Shown here in pieces: positions 58,926 through 64,000 of a stretch of 64,000 bases of DNA. A model generated the notes under the pieces. That model did not search any database. It saw nothing but the letters and a program-made list of their open reading frames with translations, and had not been told where the DNA came from. The stretch's first letter is position 1. Every line of letters begins with the position of its first letter. The stretch is from Prochlorococcus sp. AG-686-J21 (lineage in GTDB: Bacteria > Cyanobacteriota > Cyanobacteriia > PCC-6307 > Cyanobiaceae): assembly GCA_003210285.1 (NCBI GenBank), contig QCVS01000007.1, forward strand, positions 1 through 64,000, read 5' to 3'. A program made the position numbers and the translations under genes.

Positions 58926-59940
58926 AAATCTTAATAAACTTTTAAATTATTCTTTATTAAAGATTTCTTTAATACCTTTAATGTTGTGGATCATATCAAC
59001 ATTAGTTTTTGTGTTGTTAAGAGTTGCGCCAGGAGACCCAGTTGACGCAATTTTAGGTTCTGGGGCAAATGAATCTTCAAGAGAAATTCTTAGATATAAA
59101 TTAGGGTTAAATGAATCTCTTCTTACTCAATATCTTTCTTATATTAATAATATTTTACACTTAAATTTTGGAGAATCTTTAAGTACTCAAGAACCTGTTC
59201 TTGATATTATTCTAAAATCATTACCAGCAAGTCTGGAACTAGGTATCTTTTCAATAATTTTTGCAATTCTAATAGGCTTCCCGCTTGGCTTTTTTGGTTT
59301 AAAAAATGAAGGAAAAAAAGGAGACTACTTTGCTAGAATCATAGGAATCTCTTCATATGCAATTCCACCTTTTTGGGGAGCAATTTTAGCTCAATTAATA
59401 TTTTCTGTATATTTAAGAATTTTTCCAATTGGTGGAAGGTTCCCAATCACTTATATCCAACCTCAAATTACAGGCTTTTTAGTTTTAGATAGTCTTCTAA
59501 ATAATGATTTTATCTCTTTGAGAGAAAGCTTATATCATCTTGCACTGCCATCAATAACCCTTGGGTTTCTATTGAGCGGAATTTTTAGTAGATCTTTAAG
59601 AATAAATTTAGATAAGACACTAAAAAGCGATTATGTTAATGCGGCTGTATGCCGAGGAATTACAAGAAGGAAAATTATCCTAAATCACTCTTTACCTAAT
59701 GCACTTTTGCCTATTGTGACAATTTCAGGTTTAACAATAGCTTCTTTGGCTGGGGGAGCGCTTCTTTTTGAAGTTACTTTTTCATGGCCAGGGATAGCTT
59801 TAAGATTACATGAAGCTATTTCTCAACGTGATTATACTGTTGTTCAAGGGATTGTAATTATTACCTCTTTACTAATAGTTTCATTAAATCTTTTTGTAGA
59901 TATTTTGATTTCTATATTGGATCCTCGAATCGAATACTAA
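58918..59940 (+). CDS. ABC transporter permease, DppB type
   Basis: This inner-membrane subunit forms half of the channel of the family-5 importer above. It opens with a helix carrying LRVAPGDPVDAILG, the DppB/OppB N-terminal signature. About six helices follow, with the cytoplasmic EAA loop NAAVCRGITRRKIILNHSLPN. Its 340 residues are usual. It overlaps the binding protein by eight bases. The second permease and ATPase partners are not adjacent, so they must be encoded elsewhere or the system uses a homodimer. Its stop overlaps the convergent hydrolase stop by four bases. Confidence 0.9.
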   Translation: MSRNLNKLLNYSLLKISLIPLMLWIISTLVFVLLRVAPGDPVDAILGSGANESSREILRYKLGLNESLLTQYLSYINNILHLNFGESLSTQEPVLDIILKSLPASLELGIFSIIFAILIGFPLGFFGLKNEGKKGDYFARIIGISSYAIPPFWGAILAQLIFSVYLRIFPIGGRFPITYIQPQITGFLVLDSLLNNDFISLRESLYHLALPSITLGFLLSGIFSRSLRINLDKTLKSDYVNAAVCRGITRRKIILNHSLPNALLPIVTISGLTIASLAGGALLFEVTFSWPGIALRLHEAISQRDYTVVQGIVIITSLLIVSLNLFVDILISILDPRIEY

Positions 59941-61499
59941 TTTTTCATAATTGCTTTTAAGGTCTTTCTATCTAAGATATGAAAACCAAGATTGTCTTCT
60001 GTTTGATTTTTTATAATTTTAATGCTTTCATTATTTTCTATATTTTCTAAAAATTCTAAGATAACTTTTAAAGATAAGTTTTGAACAGAGTTAGGATTAG
60101 ATCCAATAAAAGATTTATTGATTTTAAAAATATCATTATTTTTGATATTTTCTGAATAATTATCATTGATTCTTATTGGTGAAAAATGACTTGATCCTTC
60201 AATAATTAAGAATCTATTTAAAGGATTAGAAGTCGTAGATAAAAATACTTTGAATTGCTCACTTATCAAGGGAGTTATGAGATCATAAGTCCCTCCAATA
60301 AAAAGTACTGGCATCTTAATTCCTGAACTTTTTTCATTTGGCCAGATTAAGCTTCCAAATGAATTAAATCCTATTATTCCATTTGATTTTTTTGAGTTGT
60401 TAGTTCTAGGTAATGGAATTTCGTTTAATTGACATTGGAGTAATTTTGATAAATTTGTTAGTGCAAAATCTTTTAAAGCTAAATCGCATCTTTTCTCTAA
60501 TTCATCATTAGGTAAATTACCTTCATATAAAAAAGCTATTAAAGCTCCTAATGAATGCCCCATTAAAATATAGGAATCATTGGCTAATTCTAATTTTCCA
60601 TTTTTATGTGCTTTTATTACTGTATCTAAATCTTTGATACGGTATAAGAAAAACTCAGCACTACTTGGAATTGAATCAGTACCTTCGATAACTTCTACAA
60701 AAGCCTCTGAATTGCTTCCTTCATGGTCTATAAATACTACTGGCCAACCTCTCTTACTTAATTCAAGTCCAATCCATCTGAAATTATCAATATCTCCTCC
60801 AAGTCCAGGCATGAATATAACTAGATCTTTATTTTCATTATTTTTCGTGTTTTTCCATAATTCAATTTTTAAAGGCTCAACTCGATGAGGCGAATAAATT
60901 ATCTTATTAACTTTTATAAGATCTGAATCATTTTTATTTACTTTTTTCTTTGAAAGAGAGTAATTTGTTTTTTTTAATGATTTTAATTTTAGGTTTAGAT
61001 TTTGTTGCTTTGCTAATTCCTTTTTCCATGATGAAATTATTAAAATTAAATTATCAATATCTAATGAAATTTCTTCTGAAGGTAAAGCCTTTAGGATATC
61101 CAAAGTAGAAACTTCATTTTTGGCTTCCAATAAACTTTCTATAGTATTAAAAACCTTAATACCAACTTTGTCATTCGAAACTAAAATAGTATTACTTAAT
61201 TCTGAAAGAATCTTTCTACCTACCCAACTTCTTAATACTTGCCTATTTAAACTTTCTTCTTTAAAAACTGGGAATTTTAAAAATTTAGATAACTCAAATA
61301 CTTTTAAAAAGCCATTTTGCTTAAACCAGTCTATTACTTCTGTAGAATCATAACTATAACTCTCTAAGTTTATTAACTGATCTATAGTTAGAGGGATTGA
61401 CATCTCTTCGAACTTGATATTTATCTTTTCAGCGGCTATTAAATCTTTTGCTGAATAAAAACTAAAGAAACTTAAAAAAAGTACAAATATGAATTTCAA
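59937..61499 (-). CDS. Secreted alpha/beta hydrolase with N-terminal DUF1400 domain
   Basis: A signal peptide (FIFVLFLSFFSFYSA) precedes a DUF1400-like helical domain (residues ~25-170), common in cyanobacteria. The catalytic domain has the oxyanion loop FMPGLGGDIDNFRW, the nucleophile elbow LMGHSLGALIAF, the acid region in FIGGTYDLITP and the His in IEGSSHFSPI. The protein would act in the periplasm on a lipid, polyester or peptide-like substrate; its function is unknown. The TTG start at 61499 is two bases from the divergent MFS gene's GTG at 61502. 520 residues. Confidence 0.83.
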   Translation of the reverse strand: MKFIFVLFLSFFSFYSAKDLIAAEKINIKFEEMSIPLTIDQLINLESYSYDSTEVIDWFKQNGFLKVFELSKFLKFPVFKEESLNRQVLRSWVGRKILSELSNTILVSNDKVGIKVFNTIESLLEAKNEVSTLDILKALPSEEISLDIDNLILIISSWKKELAKQQNLNLKLKSLKKTNYSLSKKKVNKNDSDLIKVNKIIYSPHRVEPLKIELWKNTKNNENKDLVIFMPGLGGDIDNFRWIGLELSKRGWPVVFIDHEGSNSEAFVEVIEGTDSIPSSAEFFLYRIKDLDTVIKAHKNGKLELANDSYILMGHSLGALIAFLYEGNLPNDELEKRCDLALKDFALTNLSKLLQCQLNEIPLPRTNNSKKSNGIIGFNSFGSLIWPNEKSSGIKMPVLFIGGTYDLITPLISEQFKVFLSTTSNPLNRFLIIEGSSHFSPIRINDNYSENIKNNDIFKINKSFIGSNPNSVQNLSLKVILEFLENIENNESIKIIKNQTEDNLGFHILDRKTLKAIMKN

Positions 61500-61501
61500 T
61501 T

Positions 61502-62731
61502 GTGGTTATTCCTAATAGATTTTTTATAAGTAAACTTTGGTGGAGTCAATTTCCCTTTCATTTAAGGTTAATTACTAAAATAAGATTTTTTGCTTCATTT
61601 GGAGCAGGAGGTGTGATTTATTTAACATCCCTTATTTTTAATAATATTGGATTGTCAGCAACAGATATTGGTCTAGGTTTTACGATATCAGCAATCATTG
61701 GTACTTTAACAAGAATTTTTACTGGCAATTATTTAAACAAAACAGGCAAAATTCATAATCCTTTAGTTGCCTCTTCATGCATAAGTATTGCTGCAGGATT
61801 TTTTCTAATTATTTCAACAGATACTTACTCTTACATTCTTGGTCAAGCTTTCATCGGAGCAGCCGCTGGGATATATTGGCCAACTGCAGAATTTGTAGTT
61901 CCATATTTTTGTCAACCTATTGATACTAGAAAAGCTTATGCCCTAGTAAGAACTTCTGAGGCTTTGGGGATATTTTTAGGAGTATTTATTGGTGGATTTA
62001 TGAACAATTTTATATTTCTCAAATCGATTTTTATAAATGATATTTTTTGCATGCTTTCAATTATTTTTTTGATTTCAAGAAATAAAAAGTCGATACAAAA
62101 AACTTTAGAGAACTCTCAAAAAAAGGCTTTAGATCACCTTAAAACCTATCAAGAGAGGTGGAACAAAAATACAATCATGATAGTTTCATCTCTAATATTG
62201 ATAACTACATCTCTTGCTTTAATTCAGGTGACATTGCCGCTTGATCTTGTTAAGGGTGGAGTTTATAGAGATGTCTTAAATGAACAACTTATTAGTTTTA
62301 TCATTTCTTTTCAGTTGATTTTATTATTAATTTTACAATGGCCAATTGGTTCATGGATATCAAAAAAAGGGAAATTATTTGGTTTGAAATTTAGCTTGAT
62401 CAACTTTGCTCTATCCTCACTTTTGTTATTTATTTCTAGTTATTTAAATAATGCAGCTTTTTATTTTGTGTTTGTTGCAATAATCTCAATAACTTTAGGC
62501 ACATCTTCTTTCTTACCAACATCTACAGATGTTGTTTTCAGCATTGCTCCTTCAAATAAAAAAGGTTATGCACTAGCACTTCTATCGCAATGCTTTGCAA
62601 TGGGATATTTCTTTGGGCCATTTATTTCTGGGAGGATATTAGATCTTTTTGGTTATGCCTCGATTATGTGGGTAGCTATTTCATTTTTTTGTTTTTTAAT
62701 GTTTGCGATAATATTTAAGAAATCATTTTAA
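61502..62731 (+). CDS. MFS transporter
   Basis: This is a 12-helix major facilitator superfamily protein of 409 residues. A first helix includes RFFASFGAGGVIYLTSLIF, then a cytoplasmic motif around GTLTRIFTGNYLNKTGKI, similar to the loop 2-3 signature. The C-terminal half has GPFISGRILDLFGY. The substrate is unknown; the family includes sugar, drug and organic anion exporters. The start is GTG at 61502; no in-frame ATG occurs close by. Its promoter must lie inside the divergent hydrolase gene, since only two bases separate their starts. Confidence 0.85.
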   Translation: MVIPNRFFISKLWWSQFPFHLRLITKIRFFASFGAGGVIYLTSLIFNNIGLSATDIGLGFTISAIIGTLTRIFTGNYLNKTGKIHNPLVASSCISIAAGFFLIISTDTYSYILGQAFIGAAAGIYWPTAEFVVPYFCQPIDTRKAYALVRTSEALGIFLGVFIGGFMNNFIFLKSIFINDIFCMLSIIFLISRNKKSIQKTLENSQKKALDHLKTYQERWNKNTIMIVSSLILITTSLALIQVTLPLDLVKGGVYRDVLNEQLISFIISFQLILLLILQWPIGSWISKKGKLFGLKFSLINFALSSLLLFISSYLNNAAFYFVFVAIISITLGTSSFLPTSTDVVFSIAPSNKKGYALALLSQCFAMGYFFGPFISGRILDLFGYASIMWVAISFFCFLMFAIIFKKSF

Positions 62732-62751
62732 AAGTTTTATATAAATAATAT

Positions 62752-63120
62752 TTATTGATTTTCTATTTCAATGATTCTTCTTTCTCTAAGAAATAAGAAA
62801 AATGGGGCAGAGAAAGCAAATGCTATTAAAAAAGTTCCAATGTAAACAACCCACATATTTTTTATATTCAATTTTTTAGATTCATTTACTATCCAAATAA
62901 AAACTGCAGTAGCACCCACCAATAAATCTCTAGATATTGATTGAGCTGCTGGATTGGCATTCGCTAATGAAATAAAATTCTTAATATCAAAACTATTTCC
63001 ATATTCAATAGCAAAATCAAAATTTGCCGTCATTGTAAGGATTGCCCCAAGGATTGATAGAACAAGGTAAAGATAAGAGAGTTTTTGTTTATTATCTTTT
63101 AGTAAGTTTAATGAATTCAT
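62752..63120 (-). CDS. DUF2834-like small membrane protein
   Basis: The 122-residue protein has three or four hydrophobic helices. The layout LYLVLSILGAILTM, then NPAAQSISRDLLVGATAVFIWIV, then IGTFLIAFAFSAPFFLFLRER matches the DUF2834 pattern, including the conserved D in the middle and the final LFLxxRER. Function is unknown. It converges on the MFS gene and its start ATG is 41 bases from the divergent PfkB gene, so the two share a very short promoter region. Confidence 0.75.
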   Translation of the reverse strand: MNSLNLLKDNKQKLSYLYLVLSILGAILTMTANFDFAIEYGNSFDIKNFISLANANPAAQSISRDLLVGATAVFIWIVNESKKLNIKNMWVVYIGTFLIAFAFSAPFFLFLRERRIIEIENQ

Positions 63121-63161
63121 ATGGAAATAATATATACCCTAATAATAGTATTTATGAACTT

Positions 63162-64000
63162 ATGATTAAAGAAGAAACTAATAAAAATAAAGATTTTAAA
63201 TTTGTAAAAGGGAACTTAAAGTTTGCCGTTATTGGTCATATTGAGTGGATAAATTTTATTGAAGTTGATCAATTACCTCAACCAGGACTAATCTCTCATT
63301 CTAAAAGATCTTTAGAATATCCTGCTGGAGGTGGATCAGTAATTGCTAAGAGACTAAGTGAATTAACCAATAGCAAAGTCCATTTCTATACAGCTTTAGG
63401 ACATGATTTTTATGGTAAGCAATGTTTAAATATACTTGAAAATATGGGAATTAAATTACATGTAGCATGGCGTGATCAACCCACAAGAAAAGGATTCAGT
63501 TTAACTGACTCTGAGGGAGAAAGATCTATCACTATTATTGGGGAAAGATTGTCTCCTAATCATAATGATGATTTAGATTGGAATACTCTAAATGAAATGG
63601 ACGGGATTTTTATCACAGCAGCCGATAAGGAATTATTAAAAAAATCAAGGTTTGCTAAAACATTATGTATGACTCCCAGAGTGGGATTAAATATGATTAA
63701 TGAATCCGGGATATTATTAGATGGATTAATTGGAAGTAATCTTGATCCTGGAGAACACTTTTCTTTAAATGAATTAAAATTAAAACCGAAATATGTTATT
63801 AAAACAGAAGGAGAGAATGGTGGGATAGTATTTCCAGGAGGTAGATATAAAGCTATTAAAAATAAAAAAAATAACGTTGATTCATATGGATGCGGAGATT
63901 CTTTCGCCGCAGGAATCCTTTACGGTTTGTCTTCAAAATGGAATATAGAAGAAAGTTTAAATCTTGCTAAAATATTGGGTAGAAACTGCAGTGAACATTT
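63162..64000 (+). CDS. PfkB-family carbohydrate/nucleoside kinase (3' partial)
   Basis: The open frame from ATG 63162 runs off the right edge, so the track omitted it. The opening KFAVIGHIEWINFIEVDQLP is the usual start of the ribokinase fold, then EYPAGGGSVIAKRLSEL. The C-terminal catalytic motif DSYGCGDSFAAGILYGL carries the base Asp and anion hole of the PfkB family. The visible 279 residues are nearly the full domain. The substrate (sugar, sugar phosphate or nucleoside) is not clear. An upstream ATG at 63154 is out of frame and stops at once. Confidence 0.88.
   Translation, partial: MIKEETNKNKDFKFVKGNLKFAVIGHIEWINFIEVDQLPQPGLISHSKRSLEYPAGGGSVIAKRLSELTNSKVHFYTALGHDFYGKQCLNILENMGIKLHVAWRDQPTRKGFSLTDSEGERSITIIGERLSPNHNDDLDWNTLNEMDGIFITAADKELLKKSRFAKTLCMTPRVGLNMINESGILLDGLIGSNLDPGEHFSLNELKLKPKYVIKTEGENGGIVFPGGRYKAIKNKKNNVDSYGCGDSFAAGILYGLSSKWNIEESLNLAKILGRNCSEH

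Overview
The window is a dense, AT-rich stretch of a cyanobacterial chromosome. It most likely comes from a high-light-adapted Prochlorococcus. The reasons are the very low GC, the absence of any gene-free stretch over about 260 bases, single-copy streamlined genes, and the gene content: SasA with a KaiB-like sensor domain, PsbP, ChlI, PetG, cytochrome cM and a PetH without the phycobilisome-linker domain. The small RNA Yfr1 lies between an IMP-dehydrogenase-family gene and trxA, as it does in marine picocyanobacteria. The species call is from memory of these families, not from a search.

Layout. 1-8 kb: end of recB, recD, a DEAD-box RNA helicase, a small secreted protein, an ABC exporter and psbP (minus). 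8-10 kb: recR and lipA. 10-15 kb: a minus-strand run lysA-cdaA-uppS-bioB-trhO-unknown. 15-25 kb: rimI, clpC, a glycerol-dehydrogenase-like gene, an alpha/beta hydrolase, cdsA and a PLP decarboxylase (minus), an ABC1/UbiB kinase and a short RodZ-like protein. 25-31 kb: malQ, prs, two hypotheticals, sasA, tRNA-Glu and a START-like protein. 31-37 kb: petH, then zwf-opcA-cobB. 37-43 kb: a DUF212 protein, crtE, folD, an HD-phosphohydrolase membrane protein, a small membrane protein and leuA. 43-50 kb: a GH57 branching-enzyme-like protein, crtL, gyrA, guaB3, Yfr1 and trxA. 50-57 kb: hisH, rsmD, petG (minus, missed by the ORF track), cytM, trmJ, chlI, ruvC, a 5-formyl-THF cyclo-ligase, sufE and hom. 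57-64 kb: a small ORF, an oligopeptide-type ABC binding protein and permease, a DUF1400 hydrolase, an MFS transporter, a DUF2834-like protein and the start of a PfkB-family kinase that runs off the right edge.

The genes are mainly core housekeeping and photosynthesis: homologous recombination (recB, recD, recR, ruvC), carbon storage and night-time NADPH supply (GH57 enzyme, malQ, zwf, opcA), electron transport (petH, petG, cytM, psbP), pigment and isoprenoid synthesis (crtE, crtL, chlI, uppS), and signalling (sasA; cdaA plus a PgpH-like HD protein that may form a c-di-AMP synthesis and turnover pair). I see no insertion sequence, prophage, CRISPR array or genomic island, and no convincing wholly new multi-gene system. 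The best leads are regulatory and architectural: a perfect hairpin directly in front of the helicase start codon, three overlapping half-sites able to form alternative hairpins upstream of chlI, an altered RHR motif in CdaA, a membrane-anchored PetH, an A14 tract inside a small gene, and a divergent gene pair whose start codons are 2 bp apart. The longest gene-free stretches (52831-53092, 26859-27110, 42764-43007, 49777-49983) are described as features.
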